Source: Aquimarina sp. U1-2 (lineage in GTDB: Bacteria > Bacteroidota > Bacteroidia > Flavobacteriales > Flavobacteriaceae). Taken from it: 64,000 nucleotides of DNA. Shown piece after piece: positions 46,975-55,684 of the stretch (its first letter is position 1; every line of letters begins with the position of its first letter). The notes under the pieces were generated by a model that saw only the letters and a list, made by a program, of their open reading frames with translations, was not told where the DNA came from and did not search any database. Location: contig NZ_JAGKIK010000001.1 in the NCBI RefSeq assembly GCF_017897595.1, positions 310,001 through 374,000 on the forward strand, in the 5' to 3' direction. A program made the position numbers and the translations under genes.

Positions 46975-48474
46975 TTACTGAAATCCATTTTGTGTTACTG
47001 TAGCAGAATTGGCGTTTCCTGTCTGGATGATAGTACTTGCATTAAGCTCTCCAACCTGAGATACAGTAGTTGCATTACCAATACCTGTTTGCGTATCTTG
47101 TGCAACATTTCCTGCACCAAACTGGAAGATATCGCTTACATTAGTCTCTCCTAATTGGCTAGATATGGCAACGTTATCATCTCCGAATTGAAATTGGTCT
47201 ACCAGGTTACTTTCTCCTTCTTGAACAGAAGTTCCTGTATTTCCTGCCCCAAACTGAAGCTGCTCTGCAACATTTTCTCCCCCGGTGGTTAATAAATTTT
47301 GTACAGCAGAAACTGTATTGCTTATCCCTGTTTGCGTTTGTGTAATTGTATTGTTATCCTCCTCATGTCTTGCAAGTGCAGTATTGCCTTCACCGTTTTG
47401 AGTTTGTGCTATTGTACCTCCTCTAGAAGTGAAGAAAAGACCGCCCTGAATTGCTTCTGCATTATTTCCCATTCCGATTTGAGATTGAGTTGCACTATTA
47501 TCTGCTCCAGACTGTGTTACAGCACCACTATTCTCGTCACCTTCTTGTGTTTGTTCAGAAGTATTTGTACTTCCATTTTGAGCTGCGGTTACCGTGTTTC
47601 CATTTCCTAATTGTACCTGAGTTACAGAATTATCGCCCCCAAATGATAATAGGTTTTGGATGGCACTTGCGCTATTTGCATCTCCAGATTGCCCCTGGAT
47701 GATCGTATTATTATCTTCTTCATGGTTTGCGAATGCATTATTTTCATCACCTACCTGTACTTGTTGTACTTGTCCTCCTCTAGAATCAAAAATACTACTC
47801 CCTTGTAAAGAATTAGCTGTGTTTCCTCCTCCTTGTTGATCTTGCACTACGCCATTGTTAGTTCCCCATTGCTCTGCAGCACCAAAATTAGCATCACCTA
47901 CCTGTGTTTGCGATGATTGATTTAATTCGCCAACTTGTGCAATCGTAGAAGTATTAAATACACCTTCTTGGTTACTTGCGCTAAAGTTAGCATCTCCTTG
48001 CTGACTGGCTGATGCTGAATTTTCATCACCTACCTGAATCTGAAAGGCTCTGTTTGACGTTCCTTCTTGACCAATAATAGTGGTATTACCGTTACCTTCC
48101 TGAAGTTGGTCAGCAACATTCATCCCTCCTAAAAATTCTAAGTTTTGAGTTGCAGTAGCCGTATTTCCATCCCCGATCTGTACTTGGAAAATGCCATTTA
48201 CATCTTCTTCATGCTGCGCAGTTGCACTATTTTTATTTCCAGTCTGTGTTTGTTCTATAACACCATTTCTAGAAGCAAATAAAGCGCTTCCCTGGGTGGC
48301 AGAAGCTGTGTTACCCATCCCCTCTTGTAACAATAGTGATGAATTCGTATCACCTGTTTGATTTACACTAGCTGTGTTAGCGTCTCCTGTTTGAGTAACA
48401 TCACTAGAGTTTGATTGTGCAACCATCACTGACGCACTTAATAAAGTTGCTAGACTAAGAATTACTGTTTTCAT
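46975..48474 (-). CDS. csgA: Major curlin, large repeat protein (CsgA-like)
   Basis: The main amyloid fibre subunit. 499 residues against about 151 in E. coli. Signal peptide 1-19 (ending VMVA), then many curlin repeats of the type Q-x-G-x-x-N-x(5)-Q, for example VTQTGDANTASVNQTGDTNS. Three copies of a longer atypical module interrupt the regular ladder, at about 61-119, 224-282 and 343-401. Each has QG(S/G)xxFxSRxG, then an xHEEDxN motif (His88, His251, His370), then QNLxxxGGxN. No cysteine or enzyme motif. It has no close partner on its 5' side and is separated from csgB by a stem-loop. Confidence 0.93.
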   Translation of the reverse strand: MKTVILSLATLLSASVMVAQSNSSDVTQTGDANTASVNQTGDTNSSLLLQEGMGNTASATQGSALFASRNGVIEQTQTGNKNSATAQHEEDVNGIFQVQIGDGNTATATQNLEFLGGMNVADQLQEGNGNTTIIGQEGTSNRAFQIQVGDENSASASQQGDANFSASNQEGVFNTSTIAQVGELNQSSQTQVGDANFGAAEQWGTNNGVVQDQQGGGNTANSLQGSSIFDSRGGQVQQVQVGDENNAFANHEEDNNTIIQGQSGDANSASAIQNLLSFGGDNSVTQVQLGNGNTVTAAQNGSTNTSEQTQEGDENSGAVTQSGADNSATQSQIGMGNNAEAIQGGLFFTSRGGTIAQTQNGEGNTALARHEEDNNTITQTQTGISNTVSAVQNLLTTGGENVAEQLQFGAGNTGTSVQEGESNLVDQFQFGDDNVAISSQLGETNVSDIFQFGAGNVAQDTQTGIGNATTVSQVGELNASTIIQTGNANSATVTQNGFQ

Positions 48475-48885
48475 ACATAATATAATTAAAATGATTAATA
48501 CGATTACAAATTAAAAATCTGTATACCATAACTACATACAGATAAGCAAGGCTAATCTATATTATATCTGATAAGTAAAATTTTGTTTGGGGGGTGCTAG
48601 GGGTTATCAAAAACTACTTTTTGATTTTGGCAAATTTATGAAAATATTAAGGCTGTTTTTACGAATTCTTTAACTATTCGACGAAATACATAATAAAAAA
48701 ATCTTAAAATATGAATTTATATGATTTTTAAAAGGTTTATGAAGTTTAAAAAAGAGGGGATAACATTCTGAAATATCGTTCGGGTAAGTAAATTCTTACC
48801 CAAACGACATTATATATACATTTTCACAAAAAAAGTATTATATACAGTTTTTTATCAATGAACTGGTTTACTACTTTATCATTCA
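48475..48885. other. Control region of csgA plus terminator of the GSIII gene
   Basis: A 411-bp gap with no coding sequence. The part next to csgA must contain its promoter, but no convincing TTG/TAnnTTTG pair was found. A short G-run follows an AT-rich tract near 48590. The GSIII terminator is at 48777-48806. Confidence 0.5.
48777..48806 (-). terminator. Likely terminator of the GSIII gene
   Basis: On the minus strand CGTTTGGGTAAG pairs with CTTACCCGAACG (one G-U) around a 6-nt loop. A T-tract appears only about 15-20 nt further on, so efficiency is uncertain. Confidence 0.6.
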
Positions 48886-51072
48886 TTATCGGGTAAACAA
48901 AAGCTCTCGATATTTGGTTAATGGCCATAATTCATCATCTACCAAAAGTTCAAGCTTATCACAACTGTATCTTATCTCGTCGAACATGGGTTTTACTTTA
49001 TTGCAATATTCTGATGCTTTTTTATTCACGTCTGTTAACTTATTTGTCTTTCTTCGTTGATCTGTCATCTCATTGACTTTTGCATTAATTTTTCCTATGT
49101 GACCAGATATTTCTTCAATTATTTCAAGTTGCTCTTTTGCATAATTCTTAAAATCTTTGTCATACAGTTCTTTTAAACCAGACACATTATTAATAAGCAT
49201 ATTTTGATAGCGTATTGCTGTAGGTATCACATGATTGCGAGCGATATCACCAAGAACTCTACTTTCTATCTGAATTCTCATAGCATACTCTTCTATTTCA
49301 ATTTCATACCTGGCTTTGGCCTCAACCTCATTCATCACCTTCATTTCTTCAAACAATTTGATATTTTTAGCAGATACTTTTGCTTTTAAAGCTTCGGGAG
49401 TCGTTTTATTATTGCTTAGTCCTCTCTTTTTAGCTTCTTTCTCCCAATCTTCACTATAGCCATTACCTTCAAAAAGAATGGTTTTGGACTGCTTGATATA
49501 CTCCCGTAAAATATTAAAGATGGCTTCATCCTTTTTAAGCCCTTTAGCCTCTATCAATTTATCTACTTCTTTCTTGAAATCAACAAGTTGTTTTGCAACT
49601 ATTGTATTCAAAATAGTCATAGGATTGGCACAATTGGCTTTTGAACCTACGGCTCTAAATTCAAACTTATTTCCTGTAAAGGCAAAAGGAGAAGTTCTGT
49701 TTCTATCGGTGTTATCTAATAAGATCTCGGGTATTTTACCTACTACATTGAGTTTAAGATCTGTTTTTTCTTTAGGAGACAATTTACCATCGGTAACTCC
49801 CTCTAATTCTTTTAAAACTGCTGTTAATTGATCTCCGATAAAGACAGACATAATCGCCGGAGGGGCTTCGTTAGCACCCAAGCGATGATCATTACTTGCC
49901 GAAGCGATACCCGCTCTCATTAATTCTTCATTTTCGTTAATAGCTTTAATCGTATTGATAAAAAACGTTAAGAATTGAAGATTGCTCATGGGTGTCTTGC
50001 CTGGACCCAGCAAATTGATCCCTGTATTTGTACTTAACGACCAATTATTATGTTTTCCTGATCCATTTACACCTGCAAACGGTTTTTCATGAAGTAAAAC
50101 CCTAAGATGATGTCTCGACGCAACCTTGCCCATTACATCCATTAAAAGCGAATTATGATCTACGGCAAGATTGGTTTCCTCAAAAATTGGTGCCAATTCA
50201 AATTGATTGGGGGCTACTTCGTTATGTCTGGTTTTTACAGGAATGCCCAACTTTGTACATTCGATTTCCAGATCCATCATAAAATTTAAGGCTCGTGTTG
50301 GAATACTACCAAAATAATGATCATCTAATTGTTGTCCTTTTGCAGAGGAGTGCCCCAGCAATGTTCTACCTGTCATTACAATATCAGGTCTCGACGCTGC
50401 TAGTGCCTCATCAATCAAAAAGTATTCTTGTTCCCATCCTAAAGACGCATTTACTTTTTTTACATTTTTATCAAAGTATTTGGCTACTGCTGTGGCTGCA
50501 TGATCAACTGCTTGTAACGCTCTAAGCAAAGGGGTTTTATAATCTAATGCTTCTCCGGTGTAGGCGACAAATACCGTTGGAATACATAAGGTTGTACCAA
50601 ATATAAAGGCCGGTGATGTAGGATCCCAAGCCGTATACCCCCTGGCTTCAAACGTATTTCTAATACCGCCATGAGGGAAAGAAGATGCATCTGGTTCTTG
50701 TTGCACTAATTGTCCACCTCCAAATTTTTCAATGGCTTCTCCATTCCCTACCGTTTCAAAAAATGCATCATGCTTTTCTGCAGTTGCCCCTGTAAGTGGC
50801 TGAAACCAATGTGTATAGTGCGTAACACCCTTGGATAATGCCCAATCTTTCATAGCCGAAGCTATTTGATCGGCTACTTTGCGATCTATTTTTGTGCCTT
50901 TTTCAACAGCAGCTGTTACACTGTTATATGCATCCTTGGTTAAAGATTGGAGCATTGTTCTCTGGTTAAAAACGTTTTCACCAAATAAGGCAGAACGACG
51001 TTCTATTTCATTGACTATTACTGTACTGCGGTTTAGTGTTTCTTTGAGTGCCTGAAATCTGAGTGTTGACAT
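48886..51072 (-). CDS. glnN: Glutamine synthetase type III
   Basis: Assimilates ammonium into glutamine. 728 residues, the GSIII length. Typical parts are the N-terminal GSIII domain (FGENVFNQRTM), the catalytic core (NASLGWEQEYFLID, KTRHNEVAPNQFELAPIFEE, VNGSGKHNNWSLSTNTG, RLGANEAPPAI) and the extended helical C-terminus. A TATCTTTG element lies at 51091-51098 on the minus strand, 19 nt before the start. It is divergent from a second, GSII-like synthetase, giving the cell two non-homologous-class enzymes under one 219-bp control region. Confidence 0.95.
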   Translation of the reverse strand: MSTLRFQALKETLNRSTVIVNEIERRSALFGENVFNQRTMLQSLTKDAYNSVTAAVEKGTKIDRKVADQIASAMKDWALSKGVTHYTHWFQPLTGATAEKHDAFFETVGNGEAIEKFGGGQLVQQEPDASSFPHGGIRNTFEARGYTAWDPTSPAFIFGTTLCIPTVFVAYTGEALDYKTPLLRALQAVDHAATAVAKYFDKNVKKVNASLGWEQEYFLIDEALAASRPDIVMTGRTLLGHSSAKGQQLDDHYFGSIPTRALNFMMDLEIECTKLGIPVKTRHNEVAPNQFELAPIFEETNLAVDHNSLLMDVMGKVASRHHLRVLLHEKPFAGVNGSGKHNNWSLSTNTGINLLGPGKTPMSNLQFLTFFINTIKAINENEELMRAGIASASNDHRLGANEAPPAIMSVFIGDQLTAVLKELEGVTDGKLSPKEKTDLKLNVVGKIPEILLDNTDRNRTSPFAFTGNKFEFRAVGSKANCANPMTILNTIVAKQLVDFKKEVDKLIEAKGLKKDEAIFNILREYIKQSKTILFEGNGYSEDWEKEAKKRGLSNNKTTPEALKAKVSAKNIKLFEEMKVMNEVEAKARYEIEIEEYAMRIQIESRVLGDIARNHVIPTAIRYQNMLINNVSGLKELYDKDFKNYAKEQLEIIEEISGHIGKINAKVNEMTDQRRKTNKLTDVNKKASEYCNKVKPMFDEIRYSCDKLELLVDDELWPLTKYRELLFTR

Positions 51073-51090
51073 GATTTGTTAGTTTTATTA

Positions 51091-51098
51091 CAAAGATA
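51091..51098 (-). promoter_or_regulatory. Candidate -7 element of the GSIII gene
   Basis: TATCTTTG on the minus strand, 19 nt before the start codon. The -33 region has TTC rather than TTG at suitable spacing. Confidence 0.5.
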
Positions 51099-51226
51099 AA
51101 ATAACTTTCTATTGTGAATACGTAAAAAATAATCTTTTGAAATTAGTAATAATTAAAAATACCCCCTCAAAAATTAGGGTGTTCACAAAAGTAGAATCAA
51201 ATTTTACCGAATTAACCCTTATTTTT

Positions 51227-51256
51227 TTGCATATCTATCAATATGAATTAGTTTTG
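51227..51256 (+). promoter_or_regulatory. Promoter of the GSII-like gene
   Basis: TTG (51227-51229), 19-nt spacer, TAGTTTTG (51249-51256): a full consensus match, leaving a leader of about 30 nt before ATG 51292. Confidence 0.8.
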
Positions 51257-51291
51257 TAGCTTTTAAGAGTTCAATTTATAAAGTATTAATT

Positions 51292-52317
51292 ATGAGTAAA
51301 GCTAAATTAGAATACATTTGGTTAGATGGTTACAAACCAACTGCTAATCTAAGAAGTAAAACCAAAATTGAAGAAGATTTTAGCGGAAAGCTTGAAGATT
51401 GTCCGACCTGGTCTTTTGATGGCAGTTCTACAAAACAAGCCGAAGGTGGATCTTCAGACTGTTTATTAAAACCCGTTGCTATTTATCCGGATCCCACAAG
51501 AAGAAATGGATATTTGGTAATGACCGAAGTTTTAAATGCAGACGGAACGCCGCATGAATCTAATGCAAGAGCCACGATAGATGATAATGATAACGATTTT
51601 TGGTTCGGTTTTGAGCAAGAGTACTTTATTATGGACAAAAAAACGCAATTACCACTTGGATTTCCTGTAGGTGGTTATCCCGGACCACAAGGGATGTACT
51701 ATTGTTCTGTAGGAGGAAGAAATACGCATGGAAGACTTTTTGTTGAAGAACATGCAGATCTTTGTATCGATGCCGGACTTAATTTTGAAGGTATTAATCA
51801 AGAAGTTGCTAGTGGGCAATGGGAATTTCAATTGTTTGCAAAAGGTGCAAAAAAAGCAGGAGATGAAATATGGATTGCACGTTATTTATTAGACCGTCTT
51901 ACAGAAAAATACGGATATTATATTGATTATCATCCTAAGCCTATTAAAGGGGATTGGAATGGATCTGGTATGCACGCTAATTTTTCTAATTCTGTTTTAA
52001 GAACCTGTGGTTCTAAAGAAGTATATGAAACTATTTGTGAAGCCTTTAGACCTGTAACCAAAGAGCATATAGCCGTATATGGTGAATTTAATGATGAAAG
52101 ATTAACTGGCGAACATGAAACTCAATCTATCGATGAATTTTCATACGGAGTTTCAGATAGAGGTGCTTCAATCAGAATTCCTATCATTACTGTAGAAAAC
52201 GGTTGGAAAGGATGGTTAGAAGATCGTCGTCCTGCTTCTAATGGAGACCCGTATAAGATTGCTGCAAGGATTGTAAAAACAGTCAAAACTGCAGATGTTG
52301 AAGCAATGTTAGCATAA
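51292..52317 (+). CDS. Glutamine synthetase, beta-grasp type II-like
   Basis: A 341-residue enzyme of the eukaryote-like GSII class. Motifs are WSFDGSSTKQAEG, FGFEQEYFIMD, GGYPGPQGMYYCSVGG, GINQEVASGQWEFQ, WNGSGMHANFS and SIRIP. All expected metal and ATP ligands seem present. GSII enzymes lack the adenylylation control of GSI. Expressed divergently from the GSIII gene, and ends at a hairpin terminator. Confidence 0.94.
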   Translation: MSKAKLEYIWLDGYKPTANLRSKTKIEEDFSGKLEDCPTWSFDGSSTKQAEGGSSDCLLKPVAIYPDPTRRNGYLVMTEVLNADGTPHESNARATIDDNDNDFWFGFEQEYFIMDKKTQLPLGFPVGGYPGPQGMYYCSVGGRNTHGRLFVEEHADLCIDAGLNFEGINQEVASGQWEFQLFAKGAKKAGDEIWIARYLLDRLTEKYGYYIDYHPKPIKGDWNGSGMHANFSNSVLRTCGSKEVYETICEAFRPVTKEHIAVYGEFNDERLTGEHETQSIDEFSYGVSDRGASIRIPIITVENGWKGWLEDRRPASNGDPYKIAARIVKTVKTADVEAMLA

Positions 52318-52338
52318 AATTAGTATACCGTTAAACGC

Positions 52339-52405
52339 AAAAAGCGGCTGTTTAAAAAGTTATCATTTCGAGAGATGATGGATTACTTTTAGACAGCCGC
52401 TTTTA
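52339..52405 (+). terminator. Terminator of the GSII-like gene
   Basis: Arms AAAAGCGGCTGT and ACAGCCGCTTTT enclose an inner hairpin (ATCATTTC / AGATGAT). The T-run follows. It may also serve the convergent exchanger gene. Confidence 0.85.
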
Positions 52406-52450
52406 TATTTTGAAAATATACCTATTTTATATTTTAAAACAGAGCGTGTG

Positions 52451-53404
52451 CTATTTTATAAAAACCAGGGCTACGAAAACACAATAGGCTATAAAAATGA
52501 GTAATCCTTTGGGTCGATTTAGAATCATCTTTTTAGGAATAAAGGCCAAAGGAAGTAAGATCATAGCAAAGCCAAGCATCCAGAAAATGTTAACACTGAT
52601 TAAAATCTCATCTTTTACCGCGATTGGCTGTATTATAGAGGTGATACCTAAAACCGATGCAATATTAAAAATATTAGACCCTATAAGATTTCCCAGAGAA
52701 ATTGCTTTTTCTTTTTTTAATGCAGCAATTACAGACGCAGCCAATTCGGGAACACTTGTTCCTACCGCAATGAGCGTAACCGCTATGACACCCTCACTAA
52801 CACCTAGTTTTAAAGCAATAGTTTCTGCTCCACTTACTAAGAGTTCTGACCCAAAATAAAGTGCAACACCACCTATGAGCAACCATATAATAATTTTAAA
52901 GTTTGACGTTTTTTGTAGAGAATCGTCTACCTCTTCAGTGGTTGTATCTGAGAATTTTCTGGCTCTTTTCAGCAGTAAAAAAAGATATATAATTAATGAA
53001 GATAATAAAATAAGCCCTTCTAATTGAGTTAGAACGCCGTCGTTATCCAGCATAACATACAGGGCAAATGACAACAATACCATTACCGGCCAATTAAATT
53101 TATAGAAATCCTTATCTATAGCTAGAGGACCTATTATTGCTGTAATTCCCAGCACTAATCCAATATTGGCTATATTCGAGCCAATCACGTTACCCAAAGA
53201 GATGTCTGACAGCCCATTCAACGCTGCTTGTATACTTACTAATAGTTCGGGGGCAGAAGTAGCAAAAGAAACCACTGTTAAACCGATAACCATTTTTGAA
53301 AGTTTCAGTTTAAAAGATAAAGCTACCGAGGACCGAACCAAAAACTCTCCCCCAACTACAAGAAGAACCAGTCCGACAAATACATAAAGTAAACTTAGAA
53401 GCAT
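52451..53404 (-). CDS. Calcium/sodium antiporter, CaCA family (YrbG-like)
   Basis: A 317-residue inner-membrane exchanger with about ten transmembrane helices in two inverted halves. Each half has an alpha repeat: FATSAPELLVSIQAAL with GNVIGSNIANIGLVLG in the first, VGTSVPELAASVIAAL with GNLIGSNIFNIASVLG in the second. The acidic residues in the SAPEL and SVPEL motifs bind the cation. Ion specificity (Na+/Ca2+ or K+-linked) is inferred from the family. Monocistronic. Confidence 0.92.
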   Translation of the reverse strand: MLLSLLYVFVGLVLLVVGGEFLVRSSVALSFKLKLSKMVIGLTVVSFATSAPELLVSIQAALNGLSDISLGNVIGSNIANIGLVLGITAIIGPLAIDKDFYKFNWPVMVLLSFALYVMLDNDGVLTQLEGLILLSSLIIYLFLLLKRARKFSDTTTEEVDDSLQKTSNFKIIIWLLIGGVALYFGSELLVSGAETIALKLGVSEGVIAVTLIAVGTSVPELAASVIAALKKEKAISLGNLIGSNIFNIASVLGITSIIQPIAVKDEILISVNIFWMLGFAMILLPLAFIPKKMILNRPKGLLIFIAYCVFVALVFIK

Positions 53405-53570
53405 TGCATGTATGTTTGCCTGCGAAGATAAAACAAGATTCTAATTCGTACTAGAAATTTAAATGCGATTTTTAACACAAAAAGAATAAACTACCCCAAC
53501 GAATAGCTATAAAAATTGTTCGTGATTACTTTCTATTTCGAGCCAATACCAGAATGAACATAAAATTCAC

Positions 53571-53598
53571 TTGTATAAAATGAGTTTTTTTATTTTTG
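53571..53598 (+). promoter_or_regulatory. Promoter of the 50-residue gene
   Basis: TTG (53571-53573), 17-nt spacer, TATTTTTG (53591-53598). The downstream ATG is at 53603, where transcription itself should begin, so the mRNA would be leaderless or nearly so. Confidence 0.75.
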
Positions 53599-53602
53599 CA
53601 TA

Positions 53603-53755
53603 ATGCAGCAGTATTTTTTTTCTCTCATAGCTAAGATTAACAAAGCAGTGCTACCTAGTTTTACCAAAAGACGTTTAGATCTTAGTAAAGCTTCAAAACT
53701 TCAATTGTTAATTTTTGGCTGGAGGTTGTACGTAACAAAAAGAGCTTTAGACTAA
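53603..53755 (+). CDS. Conserved 50-residue basic protein
   Basis: ATG 53603 to TAA 53755 encodes a 50-residue protein starting MQQYFFSLIAKINKAVLPSF and ending WRLYVTKRALD. It has a hydrophobic-basic N-terminus, a KRRLDLSKASKLQL middle and a Trp-Arg-x-Tyr-Val-Thr end. I recall closely similar 50-residue proteins in other Flavobacteriaceae, but have no function for them. A full promoter lies 4 nt upstream, and the sequence is not a shadow of any other gene. Net positive charge and length suggest a ribosome- or membrane-associated small protein, which is speculative. Confidence 0.75.
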   Translation: MQQYFFSLIAKINKAVLPSFTKRRLDLSKASKLQLLIFGWRLYVTKRALD

Positions 53756-53869
53756 AAAATATATAGTACACTATTGAAAATATAGCTTTTTTGCAACATC
53801 AATTATTCTTAATCGTAATTATATTGAAGTTTTACTATTAAATGAGCTATATACACAAACTTATGTAGT

Positions 53870-54688
53870 ATGAAAAAATGGATTTTTTTGGGAATAGGCA
53901 TACTAGGTACGCTTTCCCTTACAGGGCATACAAAAGAATCGTACAACGAAAAGGTAATTCGTTATTTGCAGTCTGATGAAATCACGGCCATAATTAACAA
54001 AAATACCACCGAGAAAGAATTAGAAGATTTAAAAACTTTTTTTGCAGAAAATGGAATTGATTTACTCATCAAAAACGTAGCATACAATAGCAATAATGAA
54101 TTAACGAGTCTAAGCATCATTCTTAAAAAAGGAAATTCTAAAAGCCAGTATTCTTCTTCGTCCAACAGCCCTATCAATGAAATTGAGTTAGGTTACAAAA
54201 ACAATAATTTATACATCACTAACTCTGGAATGTTTGATATTGCTGCCTGGAAAAATCAATCTGGTTTTAAATATCCGAAGATGAATATCGATAGCTTGAT
54301 GAAACAACATAACTTTGCTTTCAATTTTGATTTTAATCAGGATGTTGACTCGTTGCACTTCAGCGGTCATATGGATATTCAAAAACTAAAGGATCAAATT
54401 ATGAATTCTTTTTCTTTTGAGGAAGATGAAGATGGTAATTTTATTTTTAATGGTCAGCCCCTTACTCCATTTCAAAACAACAAAATGCAAAAATTTAATT
54501 TTGTTGACAATCCTGATATTGAAAAGTTGATTATCATTGATGGTGAAGAGGCTAATTTTGAAACTCTTAATCAATTATCAAAAACGAATCAACTGGATGA
54601 AGTTGATTTTCTTAAACCCGAAACGGCTATAAGTATCTACGGAAATAAAGCCAAGGATGGTGCTATTATAGCGACTACTAAAAAATAG
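53870..54688 (+). CDS. Exported protein with TonB-plug-like C-terminal motif, unknown function
   Basis: A 272-residue exported protein (signal peptide about 1-21). The central part is not recognised. The last 65 residues (LIIIDGEEANFETLNQL to FLKPETAISIYGNKAKDGAIIATTKK) follow the plug-like pattern found in TonB-dependent receptors and at the ends of M56 BlaR-like peptidases (IDG, then LKPExxxxIYGxKAKxGAIIxTTK). This stretch is cited by its core AISIYGNKAKDGAIIATTKK. No barrel or peptidase domain is present. It is monocistronic and convergent with apt. Confidence 0.65.
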   Translation: MKKWIFLGIGILGTLSLTGHTKESYNEKVIRYLQSDEITAIINKNTTEKELEDLKTFFAENGIDLLIKNVAYNSNNELTSLSIILKKGNSKSQYSSSSNSPINEIELGYKNNNLYITNSGMFDIAAWKNQSGFKYPKMNIDSLMKQHNFAFNFDFNQDVDSLHFSGHMDIQKLKDQIMNSFSFEEDEDGNFIFNGQPLTPFQNNKMQKFNFVDNPDIEKLIIIDGEEANFETLNQLSKTNQLDEVDFLKPETAISIYGNKAKDGAIIATTKK

Positions 54689-54699
54689 CGGTGTTCATT

Positions 54700-54723
54700 A
54701 AATCCGGATCATGCAGTATAAAA
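54700..54723 (+). repeat. Family I repeat end, degenerate
   Basis: ATCCGGATCATGCAGTATAA resembles the CCCGAATTATGCATTATAA end with several changes; it sits between the convergent stops of the unknown exported protein and apt. Confidence 0.4.
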
Positions 54724-54725
54724 TA

Positions 54726-55238
54726 CTAGTACTGTAATACGGCGGCTACCGGTACATGTAAATGATCTCTGCCTTTTAGAGCATTGAGTTCGATAATAAA
54801 ATTACATTGTATCACTACTCCACCTAATTCTTCTACCAAACTACAAACCGTGCTTGCTGTACCACCTGTAGCCAGAACGTCGTCATGAACAAGTATGTGC
54901 TCTCCCTTTGAGATAGCATCGGCATGAATTTCTAGAGTATCGCTACCGTATTCGAGATCGTACTCTTTTGATATTATTGTATGGGGAAGCTTTCCTTTTT
55001 TGCGTACCGGTATAAATCCAGCTTGTAAGCGTTCAGCAAGCATGGCACCCATTATAAATCCTCTAGACTCTACACCTATCACTTTATCAATTGAAGTATT
55101 TACAGGCACAAGGTCTGCTAATTGATTTGCACAGGCGACCAAAGCATTATAATTTAAAAGCAAAGGCGTGATATCCTTAAACTGAATCCCAGGTTTAGGA
55201 AAGTCGCTAATATCTCGTATAAAATTTTCTATTTTCAT
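54726..55238 (-). CDS. apt: Adenine phosphoribosyltransferase
   Basis: Purine salvage: adenine plus PRPP to AMP. 170 residues. The PRPP-binding motif is HILVHDDVLATGGTA and the N-terminal FPKPGIQFKDITPLL is the usual opening; VIGVESRGFIMGAMLAERL (core ESRGFIMGA) binds the base. Cytoplasmic, monocistronic; purM of the same purine economy is 13 kb away. Confidence 0.96.
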   Translation of the reverse strand: MKIENFIRDISDFPKPGIQFKDITPLLLNYNALVACANQLADLVPVNTSIDKVIGVESRGFIMGAMLAERLQAGFIPVRKKGKLPHTIISKEYDLEYGSDTLEIHADAISKGEHILVHDDVLATGGTASTVCSLVEELGGVVIQCNFIIELNALKGRDHLHVPVAAVLQY

Positions 55239-55259
55239 TGATCTAATGTACTAAACGCT

Positions 55260-55300
55260 TTATGCATTATAAAATCTATTACGGGTTAAAAATTCAAAAA
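55260..55300 (+). repeat. Family I repeat, solo left end
   Basis: TTTATGCATTATAAAATCTATTACGGG matches the left end of copy A (cited core ATGCATTATAAAATCTATTA). The right end is absent. Confidence 0.65.
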
Positions 55301-55450
55301 ATATTTAGAAAACCTAATTTTGGTATGCTTTGTAATGAAGAGCTATTGTTACAAAACTTAGGCTTCAAACCTATCTGCAATAGCTGTTTTCATTTAGAGA
55401 TTTTGTATTCTTTCTAATAGTTATACCACTTCCACTTTAAAATTACTCAG

Positions 55451-55684
55451 TAAAGAAAATGCATATTTAATAATTTGATTATTGAATATCCGTAATGAAG
55501 AATAAAATATAACCGTCAACCTGAATACTGAAACGAGTTCAGCACAGGCTTGTTTCAGGTTCTCATTATAAAACGTTGTTTATAAGCATGATGAGATTCC
55601 GAAATAAATTCGGAATGACGCTAAAAAATGTCTTTATTACATAAAACGGATATTCAAATTTGATTTAAAAACATCTGTGCGTTT
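55451..55684 (-). pseudogene. Interrupted duplicate of the serine hydrolase gene start
   Basis: Removing 55481-55658 plus one target duplication joins 55451-55473 to 55659-55684 and recreates, with four or five changes, the junction at 56759-56815 where the DUF3052-like gene ends and the serine hydrolase begins. Read leftward this restored sequence starts ATG and encodes MFLNQIIKYAFSLL, against MFSNQIIRYAFSLL in the intact gene, then stops after about 22 codons. It is the remnant of a tandem duplication. Confidence 0.75.
55481..55658 (+). mobile_element. Family II MITE-like element (178 bp) with target duplication
   Basis: Ends ATTGAATATCCGT and (complement) TTTGAATATCCGT, 12 of 13 matching. 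Direct repeats TTTGATT flank it (55474-55480 and 55659-55665). The interior has two palindromic blocks: one with CTGAAACGAGTTCAGCACAG, the other with GATTCCGAAATAAATTCGG. It has no gene. The occupied site is a duplicate of the sequence at 56759-56815, which shows the empty-site arrangement. Confidence 0.8.

Larger units (their letters stand above)
55239..55684. other. Gene-free 446-bp region of repeats and gene debris
   Basis: Contains a family I end (55260-55300), a shared short repeat (CACTTTAAAATTACTCA near 55434, also near 2616), the truncated copy of the start of the serine hydrolase gene (55451-55480 and 55659-55684), and the family II insertion between them. No intact gene. Confidence 0.7.

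Noticed and set aside
46915..47702. ORFs opposite the curlin gene
   Set aside because: Cys/Leu-rich shadows of the repetitive curlin coding sequence.
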